DNA of 64,000 bases from contig NZ_CP018061.1 of NCBI RefSeq assembly GCF_002813755.1, positions 3,214,001-3,278,000 on the forward strand, written 5' to 3'. The stretch is from Enterococcus mundtii (GTDB lineage: Bacteria > Bacillota > Bacilli > Lactobacillales > Enterococcaceae). The notes under the pieces are model-generated. The model searched no databases. It was given only the letters and a program-made list of their open reading frames with translations, and had not been told where the DNA came from. The position numbers and the translations under genes were made by a program. The first letter of the stretch is position 1, and every line of letters starts with the position of its first letter. This document shows positions 1 through 8,077 of this stretch, one piece after another.

Positions 1-568
1 GACCTGTAGGACCTCCTAGTGAAGCGACCAATGTCCAAACTAAGAAACCAAGAGCTAAGTGAGCTGTTCCTAAGTTATCTTGGAAGAAAGGTGCTTTTGT
101 GATACCTAATGCGCCAAAGAATAAGACGAATGAACCGAAGAATTCGTTGACGAAACCATTGAATTTAGAACCAACACTGTTGATAGTTGAGAAAGTTCCT
201 AAGACATGGTTTACATCTTCAGTTTGATCGTAATAAGGTTTGTAACAAGCGACCACGATCAATTGTCCAAGAGCTGCTCCAAGTAATTGTGCAACGATAT
301 AAGGTACGACTTCTGCCCAAGGGAATAAACCATTAGAGGCTAAAGCAATCGTAAATGCCGGATTGATATGATTTCCGCTAATGCCACCAAAAATCATTGC
401 TGGCATCATCACACCAAAACCATAACCAACAGCAATCAGCATCCAGTCACTGCCATATCCTTTTGTTCCTTTTAAATCTACGTTTGCGACAGCACCATTA
501 CCTAAAACGATCAATAATGCTGTACCAAGTAGTTCCGCCGCTAGACGGGTCATAAGTGAATAATCCAT
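1..568 (-). CDS. glpF: Glycerol uptake facilitator (MIP/aquaporin family), 3' end cut by window
   Basis: This is the N-terminal part of a major-intrinsic-protein channel that lets glycerol across the membrane by facilitated diffusion. The reverse strand reads MDYSLMTRLAAELLGTALL from an ATG at 568 with a GGAGGG ribosome site about six bases upstream. The first NPA-box region is visible (GGISGNHINPAF), followed by further hydrophobic segments. About 189 codons lie in the window and the C-terminal end with the second NPA box lies off the left edge. The insertion around YYDQTEDVNHVLGTF is typical of glycerol rather than water channels in lactic acid bacteria, by family knowledge. glpK/glpO are the usual neighbours but cannot be seen. 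Family assignment is secure; glycerol as substrate is inferred. Confidence 0.9.
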   Translation of the reverse strand, partial: MDYSLMTRLAAELLGTALLIVLGNGAVANVDLKGTKGYGSDWMLIAVGYGFGVMMPAMIFGGISGNHINPAFTIALASNGLFPWAEVVPYIVAQLLGAALGQLIVVACYKPYYDQTEDVNHVLGTFSTINSVGSKFNGFVNEFFGSFVLFFGALGITKAPFFQDNLGTAHLALGFLVWTLVASLGGPTG

Positions 569-671
569 AATACCCTCCATAAATTTATTGAAATATAAAA
601 AAGAAACAACAACACAGCGGGTGAAGTGTTCCGTAAGAGGTGTACTTCTGTTGTCGTGATAAGTGCAAAAT

Positions 672-700
672 AAAAAACGACTTCTTTATAGAAAGAAATC
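672..700 (-). promoter_or_regulatory. Terminator-like hairpin in the glpF leader
   Basis: Read on the minus strand, GATTTCTTT pairs with AAAGAAGTC (one G-U) and is followed by GTTTTTT, about 100 bases before the glpF start. This looks like a weak intrinsic terminator inside the leader. In Bacillus the glpFK leader is controlled by the antiterminator GlpP, so an attenuation role is possible; that is inference. I see little else in the 569-1001 gap except the CodY-like box and the promoter listed next. Confidence 0.35.
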
Positions 701-822
701 CGAGCAACAGTCGACACATTGATAAAACCCTATGACACAAAACACCAACCCTAACTATAAATATATCAAAAATAAATAGTGAGTTTTATCAAATATTGTC
801 GCTATCAACAAACATTTTTTGA

Positions 823-837
823 AAATTTCAGAAAAAA
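823..837. promoter_or_regulatory. CodY-box-like sequence between glpF and the Mga-type gene
   Basis: AAATTTCAGAAAAAA matches 12 of 15 positions of the CodY consensus AATTTTCWGAAAATT. It lies between two divergent genes and could serve either. AT-rich DNA gives such matches by chance, so confidence is low. Confidence 0.3.
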
Positions 838-962
838 TGAAACTGAAATGGAACGAATAATCGCACGATGCACTGTGAGTGAATCGTCTACAAAAAGAAG
901 GGAATTACTTTAATTGAATGCCTCCTTAGCTTGTCTGTTTTGGTGTTTCAATAAGGATTATA

Positions 963-971
963 TGCTACAAT
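963..971 (+). promoter_or_regulatory. Extended -10 promoter for the Mga-type operon
   Basis: TGCTACAAT is an extended -10 (TG-N-TACAAT) about 30 bases before the TTG start at 1002. No good -35 element is seen, which fits extended -10 promoters. Confidence 0.5.
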
Positions 972-1001
972 GAGGAAAATAGTCGATAAGGGGTGAAGTC
1001 G

Positions 1002-2531
1002 TTGTATTTGTCTTCTGAGTACTTAAAACGTTTTGACAAAGACTTATATTACAAAGTGCTCTTACTCGAAAGCTTTGAGGATCAGGTAGGGCACACAGCG
1101 GCACAACTTGCACAAAAGGTTCAACTAGACGCACGAAGTGTAACCAGATATTTAGTTGAATTGATCAAAAATTATCAATTATTCAGTGGAAAAGAGCAAT
1201 CTTTATTCACGAAGAATCATCGATCGGGTTATCATTTTTATGATTCTCTGGATCCTATTGAACGTGAACGCTTTTTGATTTACCTCGTGCAAAGTACGCT
1301 TAAATACCAGCTGTTGCACGACATTTTTTTTGAAGAATTTCATACGCTGTATCAATTCTCACAAAAGCATTATATCAGTGAGTCAACTGCTCATCGGAAA
1401 ATCAATGATTGGAAAGAACAATTTTCGAGGTATGGTATCCAACTCAAAAGAGGAAGCTATATTGCGTGTGGGGAAGAAGAAATCATTCGATTATACCTAC
1501 ATATGACTTTTTGGCAGTTATTTCGTGGTAAAGTTTGGCCCTTCGAAACTATTCCACAACAGGACGTCAAACAAATTGCGGACCAGATTTTACAGTTTTT
1601 TGATGTTCGGTTGAATGAGATCAAGAAACGGCGATTAGAGTATATGTTAGGTGCATTTTTCTTACGTAAATCCCAAAAACATTTTGTGGTTTTAAATAAT
1701 AAAAAACGACAGTTGATTGAAAAAAATCCACTCTTTGAAGCATTTAGTCAGTGGATGGCGCCTTTTTTTCCAAACTATTTCCAAGGGAAAGAAGAATTAG
1801 GTGCACTATTTCTAGTGCTGATGACCAGAGAAGAATATTATCAATCGTCAGGAATCCGTCAGCAGATTTTTGCTTTTCACCGAAAACAACAAACAGCTCC
1901 TTTTATAGCTCTATTAGAAATGAAGAATGCGTTAGCAGCATACTGCGAAGAAAAGCAGTTGACCGAGGAATCATTCACCAAAGAAGCAGAGAACTATTTG
2001 CTTAGTAGTCACCTGTTCGCGTACTTGTTTCCTCATGCGAAGGAAATGGTTGATGGGGAAGGTAGCAATTTTCCTAGACACTTCATTAGTGAAAATGAGT
2101 CATTGAAACAATGGTTGCTGAATTTTTTCAATCGAGCAACACAACGTGCAGACGAGTGGGTCTATGAGAATGCGACATTCTTGATGCGAAGGTATCTAAC
2201 CGTGTTAAAAACGATGCGTGTTTTTGATCGACAATTACCAAAAGTCACTATTTTACTGATGACGGACTTTCCTCTTTTTGAAGAAGAATTACTAAAAGAA
2301 AACCTAAGGCACTTTTTCAGAGAAGAGTATCAGTTGTACTTTTTACCAGCGGATTATCGAGGAAGAGAGGTCGATCTATTACTATCCACAAGCAAGATCC
2401 ATCGCAAACCTTGGGCGGATCTAGACTATTTCATCATCACAGATGAACTTGAACTCTCGGATTATATCCGTTTATTTGATAAAATCAAAGAAATCAAAAC
2501 AAAGAAAGAGAGAAAAAATCATGACATTTGA
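1002..2531 (+). CDS. Mga-family helix-turn-helix transcriptional regulator
   Basis: A 509-residue protein with the layout of Mga/AtxA-type regulators. There is an N-terminal winged helix (AAQLAQKVQLDARSVTRYL, around residues 33-51), a second Mga helix-turn-helix (SQKHYISESTAHRKINDW), a long helical PRD-like middle, and a C-terminal EIIB-like segment (VTILLMTDFPLFEEELL). In this family PTS phosphorylation of PRD histidines tunes DNA binding; whether that applies here is inference. The reading frame is open from a GTG at 993, but AAGGGGTG sits correctly for the TTG at 1002, so I chose that. The stop overlaps the next gene by 11 bases, so the regulator heads a three-gene transcription unit with the Tad2-type protein and the dehydrogenase. 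Its targets are unknown. Confidence 0.8.
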   Translation: MYLSSEYLKRFDKDLYYKVLLLESFEDQVGHTAAQLAQKVQLDARSVTRYLVELIKNYQLFSGKEQSLFTKNHRSGYHFYDSLDPIERERFLIYLVQSTLKYQLLHDIFFEEFHTLYQFSQKHYISESTAHRKINDWKEQFSRYGIQLKRGSYIACGEEEIIRLYLHMTFWQLFRGKVWPFETIPQQDVKQIADQILQFFDVRLNEIKKRRLEYMLGAFFLRKSQKHFVVLNNKKRQLIEKNPLFEAFSQWMAPFFPNYFQGKEELGALFLVLMTREEYYQSSGIRQQIFAFHRKQQTAPFIALLEMKNALAAYCEEKQLTEESFTKEAENYLLSSHLFAYLFPHAKEMVDGEGSNFPRHFISENESLKQWLLNFFNRATQRADEWVYENATFLMRRYLTVLKTMRVFDRQLPKVTILLMTDFPLFEEELLKENLRHFFREEYQLYFLPADYRGREVDLLLSTSKIHRKPWADLDYFIITDELELSDYIRLFDKIKEIKTKKERKNHDI

Positions 2532-2742
2532 AGAAGTATTGCCACAGTTAAAAACAGGTGCAAAGGTTATTAGAAAAGGTTGGAGTGGATTTGAATTATA
2601 TGTTGTTCTGGTTTCCGATGATGAATTTGATGGTTGTCCAGTAACGCCTTATTTTCTGATCAAAACGAGCGACGAAGGATTTTCTAGCTTTGCGCCAACC
2701 GTTTGCGATATTCTAGCAGAAGATTGGATGATCGTTGAATGA
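2521..2742 (+). CDS. DUF2829 / Tad2-like small protein
   Basis: A 73-residue protein starting MTFEEVLPQLKTGAKVIRKG and ending ILAEDWMIVE. The pattern 'F-x-E-x-L-x(4)-G-x-K-V-x-R-x-G-W' at the start and 'L-x-x-x-D-W' at the end is the hallmark of the DUF2829 family. That family includes Tad2, a phage protein that binds the cyclic-nucleotide signal of Thoeris defence. Here it is chromosomal, overlaps the 3' end of the Mga-type gene and overlaps the dehydrogenase by ATGA, so translation is probably coupled. No Thoeris genes (ThsA/ThsB) are in the window. The family call is good; an anti-defence or nucleotide-binding role is inference. Confidence 0.75.
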   Translation: MTFEEVLPQLKTGAKVIRKGWSGFELYVVLVSDDEFDGCPVTPYFLIKTSDEGFSSFAPTVCDILAEDWMIVE

Positions 2743-3500
2743 CGAATCATTATCCGGACTTAGCGAATCAAGTCGTCTTTGTGACAGGCGCCGCTCAAGG
2801 AATCGGTGCTGCACAAGCAGAAGCTTTTTTAAATCAAGGAGCGAAAGTATTTGGCGTAGATCTGAAAGTGGGTAAGATGGAAGAACTAGCAAAAAAATAC
2901 CCTACGCATTTTATCTCATTTTTCGGTGATATTTCGCAAGAAGAAGTGATTGAACAAGCCATTACTACGTGTCATGAAAGAGCTGGTGCTATTTCTATCT
3001 TATTGAATACCGCGGGGATTCTTGATGGCTACAAGCCTTTATTAGAAACAGACGAAACACTTTGGGATCGGATCTATGAGGTCAATGTGAAAAGCCTCTT
3101 TCGACTAACAAAAAAAGTGTTGCCTGATATGCTCGAAAAGCAAACAGGAACGATCATCAATATGGCCTCCATTGCAGGTATGGTGGCTGGCGGTGGTGGA
3201 ATCGCGTATACGAGCGCCAAACATGCAATCATCGGCTTCACGAAACAGTTAGCCCTTGATTATGCTGCGCAAGGGATACGTGTAAAAGCCATCGCACCAG
3301 GTGCCATCCAAACACCGATGAATGCAGCTGATTTTGCAGGTGACGGAGAGATGGCCAAATGGGTCGCAGAAGAAACGCCTGTTAAGCGTTGGGCACAGCC
3401 GGAAGAAGTAGCAGAATTGACGTTATTTCTTGCGACGCCTCAAGCGAGTTATATCCATGGAGCAATCGTTCCAATCGATGGTGGATGGTTGCTTAAATAG
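2739..3500 (+). CDS. Short-chain dehydrogenase/reductase (classical SDR)
   Basis: A 253-residue NAD(P)-dependent oxidoreductase. The glycine-rich cofactor motif TGAAQGIG is near residues 16-23, NTAG takes the place of NNAG near residue 86, and the catalytic Ser and Y-x-x-x-K (YTSAKHA) are near residues 140-160. An Asp at the end of the second strand (VFGVDLK) suggests NAD(H) preference by family rules. The C-terminal VPIDGGWLLK is typical of 3-oxoacyl-ACP-reductase-like and sugar-alcohol dehydrogenases. The substrate cannot be told. Its start overlaps the stop of the Tad2-like gene by four bases. Confidence 0.85.
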   Translation: MTNHYPDLANQVVFVTGAAQGIGAAQAEAFLNQGAKVFGVDLKVGKMEELAKKYPTHFISFFGDISQEEVIEQAITTCHERAGAISILLNTAGILDGYKPLLETDETLWDRIYEVNVKSLFRLTKKVLPDMLEKQTGTIINMASIAGMVAGGGGIAYTSAKHAIIGFTKQLALDYAAQGIRVKAIAPGAIQTPMNAADFAGDGEMAKWVAEETPVKRWAQPEEVAELTLFLATPQASYIHGAIVPIDGGWLLK

Positions 3501-3528
3501 CTGAAAGAAGAATAAGTGGGGGAAACGT

Positions 3529-4176
3529 ATGAAAGTGATCGTTTGGTTGATGCCTCTTGGAATGGTTAGTGTAGTTGCTTATTTTGTACATGTGTTTCTT
3601 GGGCAATACCTTTGGGAATCATATGATCCAATCACGACAGACATCAGTTCTTTAACCGCCATTGGTGCGCCAAATGCGAATTTATTGAATATGATCCTGC
3701 TTATCTATGGTATAGGCTTTTTACTATTTGTCATTGGAATGGTCGTGACCGCCTTTGAAAAGTATCATGGGATGACTCGGATCGGTTATCTGATTTTTCT
3801 TGTGATGGCAAGCACTACAGTGGTAGGCTATAAACTATTTCCATTGACAGGCGATAAGGCGGATATGAATTTCCAAAATACGATGCATATTGTTGTGACG
3901 ATCATTGTCGTATTTACTACTATATCTTCTTTATTCCTTATTGGATTTGGCTATCTAAAACAAGAAAAATTGCGTAGGTTAGGAAAAATATCTATTGCTA
4001 CCGCCATATTGATCACTTTTTTTGGCGCATTGAATCCAATTGGAATGGCACAAGGATGGAATATTTTAGGGTTGACGGAGCGAATGGTGATCTTCCCACT
4101 GCAAGCCTTTGTTTTCTTTCTGTCCTTCATCTATACGACGAATAATAAGTTGATAGTGAAAAATGAAATGGTATAA
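3529..4176 (+). CDS. DUF998-family membrane protein
   Basis: A 215-residue integral membrane protein with about six hydrophobic helices. The N-terminal loop contains YDPITTDISSLTAIGAPNAN, and a middle loop has FPLTGDKADMNFQNTMH; both the D-P-x-x-x-D-x-S and the H after the second loop are typical of DUF998 proteins. The function of the family is unknown. A GGGGGAAACGT ribosome site precedes the ATG, 28 bases after the dehydrogenase, so it is probably the last gene of the same operon. It ends at a strong terminator shared with bioY. Confidence 0.75.
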   Translation: MKVIVWLMPLGMVSVVAYFVHVFLGQYLWESYDPITTDISSLTAIGAPNANLLNMILLIYGIGFLLFVIGMVVTAFEKYHGMTRIGYLIFLVMASTTVVGYKLFPLTGDKADMNFQNTMHIVVTIIVVFTTISSLFLIGFGYLKQEKLRRLGKISIATAILITFFGALNPIGMAQGWNILGLTERMVIFPLQAFVFFLSFIYTTNNKLIVKNEMV

Positions 4177-4207
4177 CTAGATGATTATAGAAGTGTCTGG
4201 CTATGAG

Positions 4208-4264
4208 AATAAGCGATATCCGCCAAAAAATAGTTGCTCTATTTGGCGGATATCGCTTATTTTT
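4208..4264. terminator. Bidirectional terminator between DUF998 gene and bioY
   Basis: A perfect 20-base-pair stem (4208-4227 with 4242-4261) closes a 14-base loop, with A-rich and T-rich flanks on both sides. It separates two convergent genes. Confidence 0.9.
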
Positions 4265-4294
4265 AAAGTTTTTCTTTTTTATCCTATTAATTTT

Positions 4295-4837
4295 TTAAAC
4301 TAATTTTTGAATGTTGAACCGTAATCTTTTTCTTAAAGTAGTGCCAACATAAGCCGCTCCCGTACTTTTGAGCAACTCTGGTAACAAGAATGGGACGAAT
4401 CCGCTCAATAGCGCAGTTTGAACTGGCAAATGACTACTAAATGATAACCAAAGCGTACCTACAACTAAAGCAAGAAGAGAGCCGAATAGATTGGCACACC
4501 AAGCGTGGAAAAAGCGAGAATTGGTCTTCTCAATCCACCAACCAATGACGAAAGACTGAAGAATAAAACCAAAAAGGTAGCCGCCTGATGGTCCGAATAA
4601 GATGCCCATTCCCCCAGTCATGCCAGAAAAGACGGGTAGTCCGATCAATCCTAATAAGAGATACATACAAACAGCGAGAGTACCAGCACGTTTCCCAAGA
4701 AATGTGGCGGTCAAGCCAATCGCAAAAGTCTGGCCAGTAAGAGGAACCAAACCTAATGGGATAGTAAATTGTGAGAGGACTGCAATAATTGCTGTAAATT
4801 CGGCAACGAGTATAAGTTCTTTTAATGATTTTGTCAT
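4295..4837 (-). CDS. bioY: Biotin transporter S component
   Basis: A 180-residue, six-helix membrane protein of the BioY family, the substrate-binding subunit of the energy-coupling-factor biotin importer. Signatures include PLTGQTFAIGLTATFLGKR near residues 32-50 and GGMGILFGPSGGYLFGF near residues 75-91. The ECF ATPases and EcfT are not here; in Firmicutes they are usually encoded once elsewhere and shared. It is a single-gene unit with its own promoter and a BirA operator, so it should be repressed when biotin is plentiful. Confidence 0.93.
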   Translation of the reverse strand: MTKSLKELILVAEFTAIIAVLSQFTIPLGLVPLTGQTFAIGLTATFLGKRAGTLAVCMYLLLGLIGLPVFSGMTGGMGILFGPSGGYLFGFILQSFVIGWWIEKTNSRFFHAWCANLFGSLLALVVGTLWLSFSSHLPVQTALLSGFVPFLLPELLKSTGAAYVGTTLRKRLRFNIQKLV

Positions 4838-4849
4838 CCGTTCTCCTTT

Positions 4850-4882
4850 TTGTTAACCTATTTTATTTTTATGGTTAACGAA
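4850..4882 (-). promoter_or_regulatory. BirA operator in front of bioY
   Basis: TTGTTAACC and GGTTAACGAA form an inverted repeat separated by 14 bases, the arrangement of Firmicutes BirA sites. It covers the region just downstream of the -10 element and ends 13 bases before the ATG, so bound BirA-biotinyl-AMP would block initiation. Confidence 0.85.
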
Positions 4883-4911
4883 ATTATAGAGGAAGAGAAA
4901 ATAAATGTAAA
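4883..4911 (-). promoter_or_regulatory. bioY promoter
   Basis: On the minus strand TTTACA (4906-4911), a 17-base spacer and TATAAT (4883-4888). The -10 abuts the BirA operator. Confidence 0.8.
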
Positions 4912-5010
4912 GTCTCTTTATGATATATTTTGAAAACACACATAAGAAGTAAGAGTACAAAAATATTTCCAAATGTGAGAAAAAGTATGAATAGCAAGTG
5001 TTTTGATACG

Positions 5011-5019
5011 TGATATAAT
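5011..5019 (+). promoter_or_regulatory. Extended -10 promoter for the candidate large RNA
   Basis: TGATATAAT is a perfect extended -10 (TG-A-TATAAT) on the plus strand with no open reading frame downstream. It would start RNA near 5026. Confidence 0.55.
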
Positions 5020-5025
5020 TTTTAT

Positions 5026-5600
5026 ATAACATAATCAACTATATTTTGGCACATAGAAAAATGAGGATGATCATTCATGATCTTTCTACAGATAGGTGCC
5101 CAACCTAGTCAATGAACTGGTTTGTTGGTTGAAACGGCCAGTGAACATTCATCGATTTGCCATGGGTAACTAAAAGCTGTTTGACGAATGAATGTGCCAA
5201 TAATCAGCAACTGTGAAAGTGACAAGTTAACATGTCTATCCACCATTGATAAAGGGAGAAACTAAGCAGTTGCTTGCTTAAAGGACACATTTCATTGGAA
5301 AAGCAATGATGCGAGACAGTTTATGAAATTTGAAGCATCACACTGTAGAGGACATGTTCTTTTCCTCGTCTAAACCAAGTGGGAAGTGGCAGTTAAAAGC
5401 TGTATCTTCAGAGAACGATTGAGAAAATCAAAAACTTAGCTGTTTTATCACCCAAGTAGCGAATACAAATTGATTTCTCTTGCTATTGTTCGAGTCATGG
5501 ATACAACTGAACCTGCTAAAGCCAACATAAAAAGATAGCACTCGACTCAACGGAATACGTACGTTGTTTTGAGGTCTATCTTTTTATGTGTGTCCGAGCG
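5026..5600 (+). ncRNA. Candidate large, highly structured non-coding RNA (about 0.57 kb)
   Basis: No plausible coding frame exists here, yet complementary segments are dense. TTGGCACAT (5046-5054) pairs with ATGTGCCAA (5192-5200), ACTGG (5116-5120) with CCAGT (5138-5142), AGCAACTG (5206-5213) with CAGTTGCT (5267-5274), and AACATGTC (5229-5236) with GACATGTT (5351-5358). Inside the last helix, GATGC/GCATC (5308/5335) and ACAGT/ACTGT (5316/5342) interleave as a pseudoknot. A 14-pair helix, ACATAAAAAGATAG (5525-5538) with CTATCTTTTTATGT (5576-5589), ends it. The extended -10 promoter gives a plus-strand start. The conserved cores of tmRNA and RNase P RNA are absent. The 3' end is uncertain. It could belong to one of the large Firmicutes RNA classes (ROOL- or GOLLD-like), but I cannot match it from memory. 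Confidence 0.6.
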
Positions 5601-5651
5601 AAGAAAAGACACGGGGACATTATTTCTTATTACTTGGAGCTAATCAGCTTT

Positions 5652-6255
5652 TTCACAACCTCGATAAACGGTGTTCAAAAAGCTGACCTTCAACATTAAG
5701 CTAAAAAATCAAAAAATATGAACAGTTATTTTCTGATTTTCTATCTTACTGCTCAAGTCAAAACGCTTCTTTAACAACCTTGATAAACGGTGTTCAAAAG
5801 CCAACTCCTACGATAATAAGGCAAGAACTGAAAAAATATGGAGAATTATTTTCCAGTTTTTGCCTTATTACTTGGAGCTACCCGTCTTTTTCACAACCTC
5901 GATAAACGGTGTTCAAAAAGCTGATCTTCAACATTAAGCTAAAAAATCAAAAAATATGAACAGCTATTTTCTGATTTTCTATCTTACTGCTCAGGTCAAA
6001 ACGCTTCTTTCACAACCTTGATAAACAGTGTTCAAAAGCCAACTCCTACGATAATAAGGCAAGAACTGAAAAAATATGGAGAATTATTTTCCAGTTTTTG
6101 CCTTATTACTTGGAGCTACCCGTCTTTTTCACAACCTTGATAAACGGTGTTCAAAAAGCAACACTTCGGACATAAGCCAAAAAAATCAAAAATGAAACAG
6201 CCATTTTCGATTTTTTTGGCTTATGCCTTAGTGCTAAGCGCTTTTTTCACAACCT
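5652..6255. repeat. Tandem array of five 119-bp palindromic repeats
   Basis: The boundary motif TTCACAACCTTGATAAACGG (small variations) starts at 5652, 5771, 5890, 6009 and 6128, and a last half-copy at 6246, so the period is 119, 119, 119, 119 and 118. Two subtypes alternate. Subtype A (5652, 5890) has a loose stem. Subtype B (5771, 6009) has a near-perfect hairpin, AATAAGGCAA...TTGCCTTATT. The 238-bp A-B pairs 5652-5889 and 5890-6127 are almost identical, pointing to recent duplication. The fifth unit differs in its core. Each unit can fold as a terminator-like hairpin. There is no transposase and no protein coding. Confidence 0.9.
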
Positions 6256-6293
6256 AAAAAAACCAGCTATCCAAAGGATAGCCGGTTTTTTTT
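6256..6293. terminator. rpsD terminator (usable in both directions)
   Basis: GCTATCC-AAA-GGATAGC with flanking AACC/GGTT and runs of seven or more A and T on either side, 19 bases after the rpsD stop. Confidence 0.9.
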
Positions 6294-6311
6294 GTACCAA
6301 AGTTTTTTGAA

Positions 6312-6923
6312 TTATAGGCTTTGGTTGTAGTATTCAACGACAAGTGCTTCGTCAATTTCTGGGTACAATTCGTCACGTTCTGGTAAACGAGTCAATGAAC
6401 CTTCTAATTTTTCAGCGTCAAAGCTTACGAATGCTGGACGTCCAACAGTTGCTTCAACTGCTTCTTTTACAGTTGAGATGTTTTGTGATTTTTCACGAAC
6501 TGAAATCACTTGACCAACTGCAACGTGGTATGAAGGGATATCAACACGTTTGCCATCAACCATGATATGACCATGGTTAACTAATTGACGTGCTTGACGA
6601 CGAGTAGTTGCAAGACCTAAACGATAAACAACATTGTCTAAACGTTGTTCTAGTAAGATCATGAAGTTAACCCCGTGTTTACCTTCTTTGATTTTGCTTG
6701 CTTTAACGAACAAGTTACGGAATTGACGTTCGTTCATACCGTACATATGACGTAATTTTTGTTTTTCAGTTAATTGCATACCGTATTCTGATTGTTTGCC
6801 ACGGCTGTTTGGTCCATGTTGACCTGGAGCGTAAGGGCGACGTGCTAATTCTTTTCCTGTGCCAGATAATGAAATACCTAGGCGACGAGAAATTTTCCAT
6901 GATGGTCCTGTATAACGAGACAT
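6312..6923 (-). CDS. rpsD: 30S ribosomal protein S4
   Basis: A 203-residue primary 16S rRNA-binding protein of the small subunit. It starts [20 protein letters not shown], carries the S4 RNA-binding domain ([20 protein letters not shown] around residues 92-111) and ends VVEYYNQSL. The frame stays open upstream to 7007, but TCCTCC at 6931-6936 (AGGAGG on this strand) and family length fix the start at 6923. It is monocistronic, with a structured leader, as in B. subtilis where S4 represses its own synthesis. Confidence 0.98.
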   Translation of the reverse strand: MSRYTGPSWKISRRLGISLSGTGKELARRPYAPGQHGPNSRGKQSEYGMQLTEKQKLRHMYGMNERQFRNLFVKASKIKEGKHGVNFMILLEQRLDNVVYRLGLATTRRQARQLVNHGHIMVDGKRVDIPSYHVAVGQVISVREKSQNISTVKEAVEATVGRPAFVSFDAEKLEGSLTRLPERDELYPEIDEALVVEYYNQSL

Positions 6924-7102
6924 TAAAATTTCCTCCAATAGATAACTATATTTTTTGGAGTAAAATAATCCGTTAAAAAATTCATAATCGTATAGTTTGT
7001 TCTTCAATCTTCACCTTTGCAGCCGCGGTTACGCAATTGAACCCGAAGCGGGGCAACAAACTAGGGACGAGTTATTATTTTTCTGCTGCATTATTTTACA
7101 CG
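6924..7102 (-). promoter_or_regulatory. rpsD leader, probable S4 autoregulatory RNA
   Basis: The leader contains a long-range helix in which TAGTTTGTT (about 7055-7064, minus strand) pairs with AACAAACTA (about 6995-7003). This encloses GCCCCGCTTCGGG-type hairpins. Firmicutes rpsD leaders bind S4 through such a nested or pseudoknotted structure. The fold was judged by eye. Confidence 0.65.
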
Positions 7103-7108
7103 AACTAC

Positions 7109-7138
7109 AGTATAAGCGATATGACCTATCAATGTCAA
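7109..7138 (-). promoter_or_regulatory. rpsD promoter
   Basis: TTGACA (7133-7138), an 18-base spacer and TATACT (7109-7114) on the minus strand. Confidence 0.8.
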
Positions 7139-7159
7139 GAGAATAAGTAGCAAAAAAGC

Positions 7160-7188
7160 TTTACAAACCCCAGTTCTGTCTATAGAAT
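7160..7188 (+). promoter_or_regulatory. Promoter of the formate/nitrite-type transporter gene
   Basis: TTTACA (7160-7165), 17 bases, TAGAAT (7183-7188), about 60 bases before the ATG. Confidence 0.65.
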
Positions 7189-7246
7189 AAGAGGGTATAT
7201 GCCAAAAGCATGAAAATAATTGAACAAATCTTAAAGGAGAAAAGAG

Positions 7247-8044
7247 ATGAACCCAGTATCACCGTTGTTTGAAAAGATTGAGGCATCAATCGAAAAGAAA
7301 GTTGATTTGATCGGAAATAGTTACGCCCGTTATGCCGTGCGTGCTTTATTAGCCAGTTTGTTCTTGACACTTGGAACTGCTGTTGCTTTTTCGATTGCAA
7401 TCAAAGGTGAGCATATTGCTCATGGATTTGGAAAGATACTTTATGCGTTTATGTTTAGTTGGTCGTTAGTCATGATTTTATACATGAATGCTGAACTTGG
7501 TACCTCAAATATGCTTTATATGTCGGTCGGGGTCCAACGTAAGCGGTTAAAATTAGGTCTAGCTGCAAAAATTCTGTTTACTTGTATTTTATTTAACTTG
7601 ATTGGTGGGGTATTATTTGGCTTTTTAATTTCTTTGACGACACCATTCCAAGATCTGCCGATGGATAATTATATGTTAGAGTCGATTGCAGTCAAATTGA
7701 CGAAACCGACAACAACCATTTTGGTGGAAGCAATGTTTGCCAACATTGTAGTAAATACAGCGGTATTGATTAGTATGCGAATGAAAGATGATGCAGGGAA
7801 AGTCTTAGCGATTGTTTTCATTATTTTCATTTTTGCTTTTTTAGGCTATGAACACGTTATTGCCAACTTCCCGGCATTCACATTAGCTTATTTTGTTTCA
7901 GGTGGGCAGATGGATGCCATGACTGTTGGTAATGTGATCCACAATCTTTCCTTTGCGTTGATTGGGAATTACGTTGGTGGTGGTTTAGTCATTGGTTTAG
8001 GTTATGCATGGTTGAATCAATCAAAATCATCCTATGTTGACTAG
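7247..8044 (+). CDS. Formate/nitrite transporter family channel
   Basis: A 265-residue protein of the FNT family, pentameric channels for small monovalent anions such as formate, nitrite, hydrosulfide or lactate. Six helices are visible. The family's internal repeat shows as NAELGTSNMLYM (near residue 85) and an extended MEAMFANIVVNTAVLISMRM segment. The C-terminal GNYVGGGLVIGLGYAW is the most recognisable signature. A good GGAG site precedes the ATG. In a fermenting enterococcus formate export/import is the likely task, but the sequence alone does not settle the anion. The next gene follows after 33 bases. Confidence 0.8.
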   Translation: MNPVSPLFEKIEASIEKKVDLIGNSYARYAVRALLASLFLTLGTAVAFSIAIKGEHIAHGFGKILYAFMFSWSLVMILYMNAELGTSNMLYMSVGVQRKRLKLGLAAKILFTCILFNLIGGVLFGFLISLTTPFQDLPMDNYMLESIAVKLTKPTTTILVEAMFANIVVNTAVLISMRMKDDAGKVLAIVFIIFIFAFLGYEHVIANFPAFTLAYFVSGGQMDAMTVGNVIHNLSFALIGNYVGGGLVIGLGYAWLNQSKSSYVD

Positions 8045-8077
8045 TTCGTTCCTTTAAAAATCGAAGGAGGCCATCCC

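Noticed and set aside
5026..5600. tmRNA or RNase P RNA
   Set aside because: No tRNA-like GGTTCGACTCC end or tag frame for tmRNA, and none of the RNase P core sequences such as GAGGAAAGTCC.
5652..6255. CRISPR array
   Set aside because: The repeats are 119 bp with no unique spacers of 30-40 bp and no cas genes; the units are palindromic throughout.
6924..7007. N-terminal extension of S4 by 28 codons
   Set aside because: The extra frame lies in the structured leader; AGGAGG and the conserved MSRYTGP start place translation at 6923.
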